A stretch of DNA of 64,000 bases, from assembly GCF_023074075.1 (NCBI RefSeq), contig NZ_JADPKT010000100.1, forward strand, positions 124,001-188,000, read 5' to 3'. The DNA is from Bradyrhizobium sp. 138. GTDB lineage: Bacteria > Pseudomonadota > Alphaproteobacteria > Rhizobiales > Xanthobacteraceae. Position numbers and translations under genes: made by a program. The notes below the pieces were generated by a model, which did no database searches, had not been told where the DNA came from, and saw only the letters and a program-made list of their open reading frames with translations. Positions 1-7,770 of this stretch are shown piece after piece. Positions within the stretch are counted from its first letter, which is position 1; each line of letters opens with the position of its first letter.

Positions 1-2
1 CC

Positions 3-83
3 GAATTCGGCTCGACCTCCTGCAAGGCGCTGTGGCGCTGCAAGGCCTGCCGCGAACCTTTCGATTATTTCAAATGTCATTGA
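3..83 (+). CDS. paaD: Phenylacetate-CoA epoxidase subunit PaaD, C-terminal end only
   Basis: Only the last 26 residues are in the window; the gene begins upstream of base 1. The tail contains CKALWRCKAC followed by a terminal FKCH, the cysteine-rich end typical of PaaD (PaaJ), a small protein thought to help mature the iron centre of the phenylacetyl-CoA epoxidase. The call rests on this Cys pattern and on paaE lying directly downstream. A repeat of about 90 bases separates it from paaE, so the two genes are in one direction but not tightly coupled. Confidence 0.8.
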   Translation, partial: EFGSTSCKALWRCKACREPFDYFKCH

Positions 84-103
84 GGCGCTCGATGCCAACC
101 CCA

Positions 104-192
104 CCGTCATTGCGAGGAGCTCTTGCGACGAAGCAATCCAGACTGCTTCCGAGGAAAGACTCTGGATTGCTTCGCTTCGCTCGCAATGACGG
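104..192. repeat. Palindromic repeat, family E copy 1 (inside paa operon)
   Basis: Outer arms CCGTCATTGCGAG and CTCGCAATGACGG pair perfectly, and an inner pair GCAATCCAGA / TCTGGATTGC forms the upper stem. Further copies lie at 30284-30399 and 49469-49555, and a shortened one at 33837-33861. This copy fills the paaD-paaE gap, so it would form a strong hairpin inside the operon mRNA. Confidence 0.9.
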
Positions 193-219
193 TGGTGAGA
201 CCAAACCAGAGTATTTCTG

Positions 220-1302
220 ATGTCAGCCGCCGCACCACGCTTCCATCGCCTGGCCGTCAGAGATCTCCGCCGCGAGGCGGCTGACGCCGTCTCGATGACC
301 TTCGCCATTCCCGGCGAACTCGCACGCGATTACGCCTTCACGCCCGGCCAATACCTCACGCTCCGCACCACGCTGGACGGCGAGGAGGTGCGCCGGTCTT
401 ATTCGATCTGTTCCGGCCCTGACGATGGCGAGATCCGCATCGCCGTGAAGAAGGTCGACGGCGGCGCGTTTTCCAACTGGGCCGCCGAAGATCTGAAATG
501 CGGCGACGAGCTCGATGTGATGACGCCGACGGGCCGCTTCGGTGCGATTCCCCACGCGGACACTGCGCGCATCCATGTCGGCTTTGCGGCGGGCTCCGGC
601 ATCACCCCGATCCTGTCGATCGTGAAGGGCGTGCTCTCGCGCGAGCCGGACAGCCGCTTCTTCCTGTTCTACGGTAACCGCACCACTGACAACATCATGT
701 TCCTCGAGGCGCTCGAAGAGCTGAAGGACCGCTTCATCGATCGCCTCTCGATCTTCCACGTCATCTCCGGCGAGGAGCAGGACATCCCGATCCTGCATGG
801 CCGGCTCGACGGCCACAAGGTGAGGGTGCTGTTGCGCTCGCTGGTGCCGGCGGGAAGTGTCGATCATGTCTATATTTGCGGGCCCCTTGGCATGAGCGAG
901 GACATCGAGGCAACCTGCCGTGAGCTCGGCATCGTGCAGGAACGCATCCACGTCGAGCGCTTCGTCTCCGAATTCGGCGGCAAGCCGCGGCCGAAAAAGG
1001 TGGTAGCCCCCGACGCGCCGCCGAAAGCGATCGCCTCGCTGATCATCGACGGCAAGCGCCGCGACGTGCCGGTCGCCGAGGACGAGGCCATCCTCGATGC
1101 CGCGCTGCGCGCTGGCGTCGATTTGCCCTTCGCCTGCAAGGGCGGCATGTGCTCGACCTGCCGGGCCAAGCTGGTCGAGGGCGAGGCGCCGATGGACATC
1201 AATTATTCACTGGAGTCGTGGGAGCTGAAGGCAGGCTTCGTCCTGACCTGTCAGGCCAAGCCTTCATCCGAGCGGGTCGTGGTCGACTACGATCATGTTT
1301 GA
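220..1302 (+). CDS. paaE: Phenylacetyl-CoA epoxidase reductase subunit PaaE
   Basis: Electron-transfer component that passes NAD(P)H electrons to the diiron epoxidase PaaABC, which converts phenylacetyl-CoA to its ring epoxide in the cytosol. The 360 residues show an FAD domain with RRSYS at 58-62, an NAD-binding domain with GSGITP at 125-130 and CGP at 220-222, and a C-terminal plant-type [2Fe-2S] ferredoxin domain with Cys306, Cys311, Cys314 and Cys344. This order and length match PaaE. The ATG at 220 lies 28 bases after the preceding repeat. It is followed by paaI and paaK on the same strand. Confidence 0.95.
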   Translation: MSAAAPRFHRLAVRDLRREAADAVSMTFAIPGELARDYAFTPGQYLTLRTTLDGEEVRRSYSICSGPDDGEIRIAVKKVDGGAFSNWAAEDLKCGDELDVMTPTGRFGAIPHADTARIHVGFAAGSGITPILSIVKGVLSREPDSRFFLFYGNRTTDNIMFLEALEELKDRFIDRLSIFHVISGEEQDIPILHGRLDGHKVRVLLRSLVPAGSVDHVYICGPLGMSEDIEATCRELGIVQERIHVERFVSEFGGKPRPKKVVAPDAPPKAIASLIIDGKRRDVPVAEDEAILDAALRAGVDLPFACKGGMCSTCRAKLVEGEAPMDINYSLESWELKAGFVLTCQAKPSSERVVVDYDHV

Positions 1303-1357
1303 CAGGATTGGCTCAGCGGCAGAGCATCATGGCTAGACATCTTGCCGGGAGAAGCGC

Positions 1358-1807
1358 GTGGACGTGAAAGCCGCTTTATCGCCTGAGGATATTGCCCGCG
1401 CCTGCGCCGAGGCGATGTGGGCGGAGGACGATGCCTCCAAGGGACTCGGCATGGAGATCGTCGAGATCGGTCCAGGCTTTGCCACGCTGGCCATGAATGT
1501 GCGCCCGGACATGGTCAACGGCCAGCGCATCGCCCATGGCGGCTTCATCTTCACGCTCGCCGATTCCGCCTTCGCCTTCGCGTGCAATTCGCGCAATGAC
1601 CGCATCGTTGCCGCGCAGGGACAGATCACCTTCATCAAGCCGGGCAAGCTCGGCGATCGCCTCGTTGCGAAGGCGCGTGAGGTCACACGCGGGGGACGTT
1701 CCGGCATCTATGACGTGCGCGTCACCGCGGGCGACACCGTTATTGCGGAATTCCGCGGGCACTCGCGTGTCATTCCGGGCACGTGGTTGCCGACGCAGGA
1801 TCAATAA
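1358..1807 (+). CDS. paaI: Hydroxyphenylacetyl-CoA thioesterase PaaI
   Basis: Hot-dog-fold thioesterase of 149 residues that hydrolyses ring-hydroxylated phenylacetyl-CoA and so frees CoA when the Paa pathway stalls. The signature HGGFIFTLAD lies at 60-69, with Asp69 in the place of the catalytic Asp of known PaaI. The start is GTG (GTG GAC GTG AAA), preceded by GGGAGAAG, a good ribosome site. It sits 55 bases after paaE and 13 bases before paaK, so it is probably co-transcribed with both. Confidence 0.93.
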   Translation: MDVKAALSPEDIARACAEAMWAEDDASKGLGMEIVEIGPGFATLAMNVRPDMVNGQRIAHGGFIFTLADSAFAFACNSRNDRIVAAQGQITFIKPGKLGDRLVAKAREVTRGGRSGIYDVRVTAGDTVIAEFRGHSRVIPGTWLPTQDQ

Positions 1808-1820
1808 GAAGAACGAACCA

Positions 1821-3167
1821 ATGTGGGAAACGAGGATGGCTCTGACGAGACGCAAGGAAGGTGGCAGCGCCCATAGCGCCGAGACGGATGCGCATGAGCG
1901 CGCCTCGCGCGACGAGATCATGGCGCTGCAGAGGCAGCGGTTGGCCTGGTCGCTGAAGCACACCTACGACAATGTCGCGCATTACCGCAAGGCCTTCGAC
2001 CAGGCGGGCGTGCATCCGTCCGACTTTCGCGAGCTCGCGGATCTCGCGAAATTTCCGTTCACAGTCAAGACGGATTTGCGCGACAATTATCCCTTCAACA
2101 TGTTCGCCGTGCCGCGCGAAAAGCTGGTGCGCGTGCACGCCTCGTCGGGCACCACGGGCAAGCCGATCGTCGTCGGTTATACGCAAGCCGATATCGATAC
2201 CTGGTCCGCCGTGATGGCGCGCTCGATCCGCGCCGCCGGTGGCCGCACCGGCATGATCATCCACAATGCCTATGGCTACGGTCTTTTCACCGGCGGGCTC
2301 GGGGTCCACTACGGCGCCGAGAAGCTCGGTTGCACCGTGGTGCCGATCTCCGGCGGCATGACCGAACGGCAGGTGCAGCTCATCAACGATTTCCGTCCTG
2401 ATATCATCACGGTCACGCCGAGCTACATGCTGGCGATCCTCGACGAGTTCAAGCGCCAGAAGCTGGATCCGCGCCAGTGCTCGCTCAAGATCGGCATCTT
2501 CGGCGCCGAGCCCTGGACCAATGCGATGCGCGGCGAGATCGAGGACGCCTTCGACATGGACGCGACCGACATCTATGGCCTCTCCGAGGTGATCGGCCCC
2601 GGCGTTGCGCAGGAATGCATCGAGACCAAGGACGGACTCCATATCTGGGAGGATCATTTCTACCCCGAAGTGATCGATCCCGAGACCGGCGCGGTGCTGC
2701 CGGATGGCGAGAAGGGCGAGCTGGTGTTCACCTCGCTCACCAAGGAAGCGTTCCCGGTGATCCGCTATCGCACCCGCGACCTGACGCGGCTTCTGCCCGG
2801 CACGGCACGCCCGGGCATGCGGCGCATGGAGAAGGTGACGGGTCGCTCGGACGACATGATCATCCTGCGCGGGGTCAATTTGTTCCCGACCCAGATCGAG
2901 GAGGTGTTGCTCGCGACCGATTGGTGCGGCGGCCATTTCATTCTGGAGCTGACCCGCGAAGGCCGCATGGACGAGTTGACCATCATCGCCGAGGCGAGGC
3001 CGGAAAGCTGGGATGGCCGGGGGCTCGTCGACCACGCCGATCGAATCTCGACCCACATCAAGAACACGATCGGAGTCAGCTCGAGGGTGAAGGTGGTCGC
3101 GCCGGCCACGCTGGAACGCTCGCTCGGCAAGGCCAAACGCCTCTACGACAAGCGGCCTAAAGACTGA
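1821..3167 (+). CDS. paaK: Phenylacetate-CoA ligase PaaK
   Basis: ATP-dependent ligase that activates phenylacetate to phenylacetyl-CoA, the first step of the pathway. The 448 residues carry the adenylate-forming motif SSGTTGKP near 108-115, GLSEVIGPG in the middle, and the PaaK-type C-terminal hinge GRSDDMIILRGVN followed by FPTQIEE. The reading frame extends upstream through paaI, but ATG 1821 gives the family's usual length and lies just after paaI ends; ATG 1836 is an alternative. It appears to be the last gene of this partial paa cluster. Confidence 0.93.
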   Translation: MWETRMALTRRKEGGSAHSAETDAHERASRDEIMALQRQRLAWSLKHTYDNVAHYRKAFDQAGVHPSDFRELADLAKFPFTVKTDLRDNYPFNMFAVPREKLVRVHASSGTTGKPIVVGYTQADIDTWSAVMARSIRAAGGRTGMIIHNAYGYGLFTGGLGVHYGAEKLGCTVVPISGGMTERQVQLINDFRPDIITVTPSYMLAILDEFKRQKLDPRQCSLKIGIFGAEPWTNAMRGEIEDAFDMDATDIYGLSEVIGPGVAQECIETKDGLHIWEDHFYPEVIDPETGAVLPDGEKGELVFTSLTKEAFPVIRYRTRDLTRLLPGTARPGMRRMEKVTGRSDDMIILRGVNLFPTQIEEVLLATDWCGGHFILELTREGRMDELTIIAEARPESWDGRGLVDHADRISTHIKNTIGVSSRVKVVAPATLERSLGKAKRLYDKRPKD

Positions 3168-3170
3168 CCT

Positions 3171-3222
3171 GACGTATTGACTTGACGTATTGACTTGGCG
3201 GATTGACTTGGCGGATTGACTT
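3171..3222. repeat. Four tandem 13-base units after paaK
   Basis: Two copies of GACGTATTGACTT are followed directly by two copies of GGCGGATTGACTT, starting three bases after the paaK stop. Each unit contains TTGACTT. It is an isolated tandem repeat; no other copy was seen in the window. Confidence 0.9.
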
Positions 3223-3270
3223 GACCGGCGCCAAAGGCGACAAGGCCCGCGAGAAATCACGGGGCTCTCG

Positions 3271-4275
3271 ATGTTGCCAGCCGATGCCAAAACGGTCGAA
3301 GCGCGCTGCGTGCGCCTGAACGCCAAGGCCGAAAACGCCGCTGCACTCGCGCTGATGATTGAGCCTCGGACGCTCGCGCGCGGTCCGAACGATCTCCTGG
3401 TCGAGGTGAAGGCTGCCGCCGTCAACCCCTCCGACGTCAAGGCCGCGACCGGGCTGATGCCCTATGCCGTGTTCCCGCGTACCCCGGGCCGTGACTATTC
3501 CGGCGTGGTCATCGACGGGCCGGCCGGCACCGTTGGCCGCGAGGTGTTCGGCTCCTCCGGCGATCTCGGCATCCGCCGCGACGGCACCCATGCCAGCCAT
3601 CTCGTGGTCGAGGCCGATGCGGTGGTGGAGAAGCCGCAGACTGTGTCCTGGGAGGAAGCCGCCGGCATCGGCGTTCCCTTCGTCACGGCGATGGAAGGCT
3701 TTCGTCGCGCTGGCGTGCCGAAGCGTGGCGAGACCGTGTTGGTGTTCGGCGTCAACGGCAAGGTCGGCCAGGCCGCGGTGCAGATCGCGACCTGGCAGGG
3801 CGCCCGCGTCGTCGGCGTGGTGCGCAAGGCGGAAGCTTACGAAGGCCACGCCAACGCGCCGATCGAGGTGATCGACGCTTCCGCGACGGACGTTGCCGCG
3901 CGCGTGCGCGAAATGACCGGCGGCAAGGGTGCCGACATCGTCTTCAACACGGTGGGCGATCCTTATTTCCAGGCGGCGCACAAGTCGCTCGCCTTGCGCG
4001 GTCGCCAGATCCTGATTGCCGCGATCGACCGCATCGTGCAGTTCAACATCCTCGAATTCTACCGGGGGCAGCACACCTATGTCGGCATCGACACGCTCGG
4101 CCTGTCCTCGGCGGCAACTGGCGCGGTGCTGCGTGATCTCGGCCCTGGCTTTGCCGGCGGCCAGCTGAAACCTTTCCCGATCATGCCGCGCGCCGTCTAT
4201 CCGCTCGAGCGCGCCAAGGAGGCCTATATCGCCGTCGCCGGCTCCTCGCGGGATCGGGTGATTTTGAAGCCGTGA
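3271..4275 (+). CDS. Zinc-type alcohol dehydrogenase-like (MDR) NADPH:quinone reductase-like oxidoreductase
   Basis: Medium-chain dehydrogenase/reductase of 334 residues. The N-terminal GroES-like domain contains TPGRDYSGVV, and the Rossmann domain has GVNGKVGQAAVQ at about 156-167. The Cys/His pattern for zinc is not evident, so a zinc-independent quinone- or enoyl-reductase type is more likely. The substrate cannot be told from sequence. The stop overlaps a possible GTG start of the next gene by four bases, so the two may be translated together. The link to the paa genes upstream is doubtful because a tandem repeat lies between. Confidence 0.75.
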   Translation: MLPADAKTVEARCVRLNAKAENAAALALMIEPRTLARGPNDLLVEVKAAAVNPSDVKAATGLMPYAVFPRTPGRDYSGVVIDGPAGTVGREVFGSSGDLGIRRDGTHASHLVVEADAVVEKPQTVSWEEAAGIGVPFVTAMEGFRRAGVPKRGETVLVFGVNGKVGQAAVQIATWQGARVVGVVRKAEAYEGHANAPIEVIDASATDVAARVREMTGGKGADIVFNTVGDPYFQAAHKSLALRGRQILIAAIDRIVQFNILEFYRGQHTYVGIDTLGLSSAATGAVLRDLGPGFAGGQLKPFPIMPRAVYPLERAKEAYIAVAGSSRDRVILKP

Positions 4276-5336
4276 TCATGGAAGCGTCCGCACAACTCGT
4301 CATCCTCGCCGGTCTCGCCATCGGTCTCGTCTACGGCGCCGTCGGCCTGCTCAGCGGCTTCTGCCTGATGAGCAGCATGCGCGGCTGGCTGGCCGAGGGA
4401 GACGGGCGGCTGGTGCGGACCTATGCGCTGGCAATCGCGGTTGCGATCGCCGCAAGCCAATTGCTCGCCGGCAACGGCATGGTCGATCTCGGCAAGACGA
4501 TCTACCTGCAACAGACTTTCTCGGTACCGGCGCTATTCCTCGGCGGCCTGCTGTTCGGTTACGGCATGGTGCTGTCGAACGGCTGCGGCTCGCGCGCGCT
4601 GGTGCTGCTCGGGCGCGGAAATCTCCGCTCCTTCGTCGTCGTGATCGTGCTTGCCATCGCCGCGCAGATGACGCTCAAGGGGCTGATTGCGCCAGCCCGC
4701 ATCGCGCTGGTTCAGGCCTCGCAAACGACCGTCAACGCGAACTCGCTGCCGTCCTTGCTGGCGACGCTCGGTCTTGCCGAACCGCTCTCTCGCGCGCTGG
4801 CTGCAGCTGTCATCATCGTCGCGCTGGTGCTGTTTGCCTTGGCGCATCCGGGATTCCGCCGCGCGCCGGGCCAGGTTGCGGCGGGTGTCATCGTCGGTCT
4901 CCTCGTTGCGGCCGGCTGGTTCGTCACCGGCTATCTCGGTGCGGACGACTTCAATCCCGTCGCGGTGACCTCCCTTACATTCATCGCGCCGATCGCGGAC
5001 GCCCTGCAATACGCCATGCTCTCGACCGGCCTGACGCTGAACTTCGGCATTGCGACAGTGGCCGGCGTCTTCGCCGGCAGCCTCGCGACGGCGCTGGCCA
5101 CGGGCCGCTTCAAGCTTGAAGGCTATTCGTCGCCGCGCCATATGCTGCGCTCGGGCGGCGGCGCCGCGCTGATGGGGATTGGCGGTGTGATGGCGTTCGG
5201 CTGTTCGATCGGGCAGGGGCTCACCGGCATGTCGACACTCGCACTCGGCTCGTTCGTCGCAGTCGCCGGCATCCTGCTCGGCACCACGGCAGGGCTGCGC
5301 GGAAGCTTGCGGGTTCAACCCCTCGCGGTAGCCTGA
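4272..5336 (+). CDS. YeeE/YedE family membrane protein, probable thiosulfate/sulfur-compound transporter
   Basis: A very hydrophobic 354-residue protein with about ten membrane segments. It has the conserved cysteine sites of YeeE/YedE transporters: GFC at residue 31, SNGCGSRAL with Cys105, and FGCSIGQG with Cys311. A characterised bacterial YeeE moves thiosulfate by passing it along such cysteines in the membrane; the same role is inferred here. The start shown is GTG overlapping the previous stop (GTGA); ATG 4278 two codons later is equally possible. No TusA/YeeD partner gene is adjacent. Confidence 0.82.
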   Translation: MIMEASAQLVILAGLAIGLVYGAVGLLSGFCLMSSMRGWLAEGDGRLVRTYALAIAVAIAASQLLAGNGMVDLGKTIYLQQTFSVPALFLGGLLFGYGMVLSNGCGSRALVLLGRGNLRSFVVVIVLAIAAQMTLKGLIAPARIALVQASQTTVNANSLPSLLATLGLAEPLSRALAAAVIIVALVLFALAHPGFRRAPGQVAAGVIVGLLVAAGWFVTGYLGADDFNPVAVTSLTFIAPIADALQYAMLSTGLTLNFGIATVAGVFAGSLATALATGRFKLEGYSSPRHMLRSGGGAALMGIGGVMAFGCSIGQGLTGMSTLALGSFVAVAGILLGTTAGLRGSLRVQPLAVA

Positions 5337-6229
5337 CCGCGCAACAGCCGGTCGCCGAGTGTCGCAAGCCCGATGCCAGTGACGATCAGCCCGGCCGCGA
5401 CGGCCAGGCTGATGTCGATGGGCTCACCCAGCAGGATCGCGGCACTGGCGATGCCGACGAGCGGCGCCCCGGTGGTGCCAAGCGACGTCGTCAGCGCCGA
5501 AATGCTCTTGTTGACCATCGACATCGCCCAATAAGCCAGCGCCGTCCCGATCAGGCCCGAATACAAAAAGAGCGACACAAGTCTCCATGACCACTCGACC
5601 TGCGGCGGCCCGTCGATGGTGATCGCCAGGGTCGAGAGCACCGCCGTGGCCACCAGCACCTGCCAGAGCAGGAGCTGGAGCGGGGAGGCGATCCAGCGAT
5701 GCGCGCGGATATAGATGATGTTCGCGGCCCAGGAGATTGCGGCGAGGATGACCATGCCGGCGCCGAGCAGGATTCCCGCATTGGTCCAGTCGATCGAGGA
5801 CGGATTCAGGATGACGGCAAGCCCGATCAGCCCGAGCAGGGCACCGGCAAGCTTCGGCGCGGTCAGCGTGTCCTTCCCGAGCAGAGGCGCCGCAATCGCG
5901 GCCCAGAGCGGCGTGGTGTAGCCGAGCACGATTCCCTTGCTCGCGGGCAGGAAGCGCAGGCCCGTGGCGACGAGGATCGAGAACAGCGTCATGTGCAGCA
6001 GCGCGACGCTGAGGATGACCGGCACGTCGCGTCGTTGCGGGATCACCAGATTGTTGCTCAGCCCGAGGATCACGGCGAGGCCGATCAGCGCGATCCAGCT
6101 CCGGATCGCCGAGCTCCACAGTGGCGGGACGAGCTGCACCAGTTGCTTCGTCACCGACCAGTTCACGCCCCAGGCCAACACGACGATGAGAAACAGGCCG
6201 ATGGCGGCGCGAGGTGACAGGGCCTTCAT
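5315..6229 (-). CDS. EamA (DMT) family transporter
   Basis: Inner-membrane exporter of the drug/metabolite family, 304 residues, with about ten hydrophobic segments in two EamA halves. Small-residue motifs include LGYTTPLWAAIAAPLLG in the first half and SLGTTGAPLVGIASA in the second. Upstream in-frame codons exist, but ATG 6229 begins right before the first membrane segment and gives the normal length. It is divergent from a MocR-type regulator across 82 bases that hold a three-half-site operator, so that regulator probably controls it. The C-terminus overlaps the 3' end of the YeeE gene by 22 bases, tail to tail. Substrate unknown. Confidence 0.85.
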   Translation of the reverse strand: MKALSPRAAIGLFLIVVLAWGVNWSVTKQLVQLVPPLWSSAIRSWIALIGLAVILGLSNNLVIPQRRDVPVILSVALLHMTLFSILVATGLRFLPASKGIVLGYTTPLWAAIAAPLLGKDTLTAPKLAGALLGLIGLAVILNPSSIDWTNAGILLGAGMVILAAISWAANIIYIRAHRWIASPLQLLLWQVLVATAVLSTLAITIDGPPQVEWSWRLVSLFLYSGLIGTALAYWAMSMVNKSISALTTSLGTTGAPLVGIASAAILLGEPIDISLAVAAGLIVTGIGLATLGDRLLRGQATARG

Positions 6230-6273
6230 CTCGAGCTCCTTGAAGCAATCCGGTTCGGCGGATAGCATCTCGT

Positions 6274-6318
6274 CTGGCTCTTGAAAAAGTGCCAGATTGG
6301 AGAAGAACAAAGTGCCAG
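6274..6318. promoter_or_regulatory. Probable MocR-type operator between EamA and regulator genes
   Basis: Three copies of a 9-base half-site: CTGGCTCTT at 6274-6282, and AAGTGCCAG at 6287-6295 and again at 6310-6318. The first two face each other (8 of 9 bases pair) and the last two are direct repeats 23 bases apart, two helical turns. The third copy covers the GTG start of the regulator. The CTGGCACTT shape resembles the CTGGAC-type direct repeats known for TauR, a MocR relative. Confidence 0.7.
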
Positions 6319-7760
6319 TTTCGCAAGACGTGATTTCCGCTCTGATCGACTTGAAACGGGCGGACGACGAGGGGCTGGTGGCACAATTGACGAGCCAGCT
6401 GAGAGGGCTGATCGCGAGCGGCCGCCTCGGCAAAGGCCGCCCGCTGCCCTCGAGCCGTCAGCTCGCGCGCGATCTCGGCGTCTCCCGGAACACCGTCACT
6501 TATGCGTTCGAGCAGCTTGCTGCCGAGGGATATCTCGAGGCCTCGCATGGCCGCCGACCGGTCGTCGCGGTCGACGGCCATGAGCGTATCGGACGGTCGG
6601 GCGCCGTGGAACCGAGCATGCGCTCCGCAAGGCCGCGGCTCTCACCCTGGGCTTCGAGGCTCGAGCAGACCGACTGGCCGATGTCCTATCAGGGACAGCT
6701 CAAGCCGTTGCGCCCTGGGCACGGCGATTTCAGGGAGTTTCCGAACGAGGTCTGGGCGCGCTGTCTGCGCCGTAACGCCGTAGGTGCGGCCAAGCGTGGG
6801 CTCGGACCGGTGAACCGAGCGCGCCTGCGCGAGGCGCTGGCGCACTATCTCGCCACCAGTCGGGGCGTCCGCGCCAGCGCGGACCAGATCATGATCCTGC
6901 CGAGCGCGCAGGCCGCATTGACCTTGATTGCAGCAACCATCGTTGCGGCCGATGACGAGGTCTGGATCGAGGATCCCGGCTATCCCGGTGCTGTGGCTGC
7001 CTTCCGGGCTTCGGGCGCGCGTGTGACCGGCATCAGACTGGACGAGCAGGGCATGCAACGGATGCCCGGCCTTGCCGCGCCAAAGCTGATCTTCATGACG
7101 CCCTCGCATCAGCATCCGACCGGGCGGCTGATGTCGCTCGCTCGCCGCACCGAATTTCTCGGCCTGAGCAGGCCCGGCAAGACCTGGATCGTGGAGGACG
7201 ACTATGACGGCGAATTCCATTATGACAGCCGGCCGGTGCCGGCCTTGCAGGGGCTCGATGCCCATGGCTGCGTGTTCTATGTCGGCACTTTCTCGAAGGT
7301 GATGACGTCGGATATCCGCGTTGGTTATCTCGTCGCGCCGCCGGCGCTGGTCAGCACCCTAGAGATCGCGCAGCGCCATATCGGGCTCATCGCCGCCAGC
7401 CATGTCCAGGAGGCTCTGGCCGAATTTATCGCCGACGGCCACTTCCTCGCGCATCTGCGCCGCACCCGCCGCCTCTATCGCGCGCGCCGCGATCACCTCG
7501 TCGAGGAATTGGAGCGGCAACTGGGCGCGAAGCTCTCGGTCGAAGTACCCCCGGGCGGCATCCAGCTCGTCGCCCGCTTCAAGCGCGGTCGCGCTGATCA
7601 AGCGGCAGTGAAGCGGCTGGTTGCGGCGGGGGTCGAGACGCGCGCCCTGTCCAGCCTCGCGCTTGGCCGGCCCCGTGATCACGGCCTGCTGCTCGGCTTT
7701 GCGGCCTGGCGCGAGAGCGAGATCAGTGCGGCCGTGCGGACGATGGCATCGTGCTTCTAG
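6312..7760 (+). CDS. MocR/PdxR-type transcriptional regulator (GntR HTH plus aminotransferase domain)
   Basis: A GntR-type winged helix at the N-terminus (PLPSSRQLARDLGVSRNTV) is joined to a class I aminotransferase-fold effector domain of about 350 residues. The PLP lysine is K329 in GTFSKVM, and the motif EDDYDGEFHYD is present. Proteins of this family use PLP, often with an amino compound, as ligand rather than as catalysts. GTG 6312 is preferred because GGAG lies nine bases upstream; TTG 6297 would be a longer alternative. It probably regulates itself and the divergent EamA exporter through the operator at 6274-6318. Confidence 0.88.
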   Translation: MPVSQDVISALIDLKRADDEGLVAQLTSQLRGLIASGRLGKGRPLPSSRQLARDLGVSRNTVTYAFEQLAAEGYLEASHGRRPVVAVDGHERIGRSGAVEPSMRSARPRLSPWASRLEQTDWPMSYQGQLKPLRPGHGDFREFPNEVWARCLRRNAVGAAKRGLGPVNRARLREALAHYLATSRGVRASADQIMILPSAQAALTLIAATIVAADDEVWIEDPGYPGAVAAFRASGARVTGIRLDEQGMQRMPGLAAPKLIFMTPSHQHPTGRLMSLARRTEFLGLSRPGKTWIVEDDYDGEFHYDSRPVPALQGLDAHGCVFYVGTFSKVMTSDIRVGYLVAPPALVSTLEIAQRHIGLIAASHVQEALAEFIADGHFLAHLRRTRRLYRARRDHLVEELERQLGAKLSVEVPPGGIQLVARFKRGRADQAAVKRLVAAGVETRALSSLALGRPRDHGLLLGFAAWRESEISAAVRTMASCF

Positions 7761-7770
7761 CGCTAGCGGC

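Noticed and set aside
104..192. Family E repeat as a tRNA, attachment site or CRISPR unit
   Set aside because: It has no tRNA arms or CCA-type end, and its copies are dispersed and palindromic rather than regularly spaced. No CRISPR-like array of equal repeats and spacers was seen in the window.
1770..3440. A 556-residue open frame on the minus strand opposite paaK
   Set aside because: Shadow of paaK; no domain features and it crosses the tandem repeat at 3171-3222.
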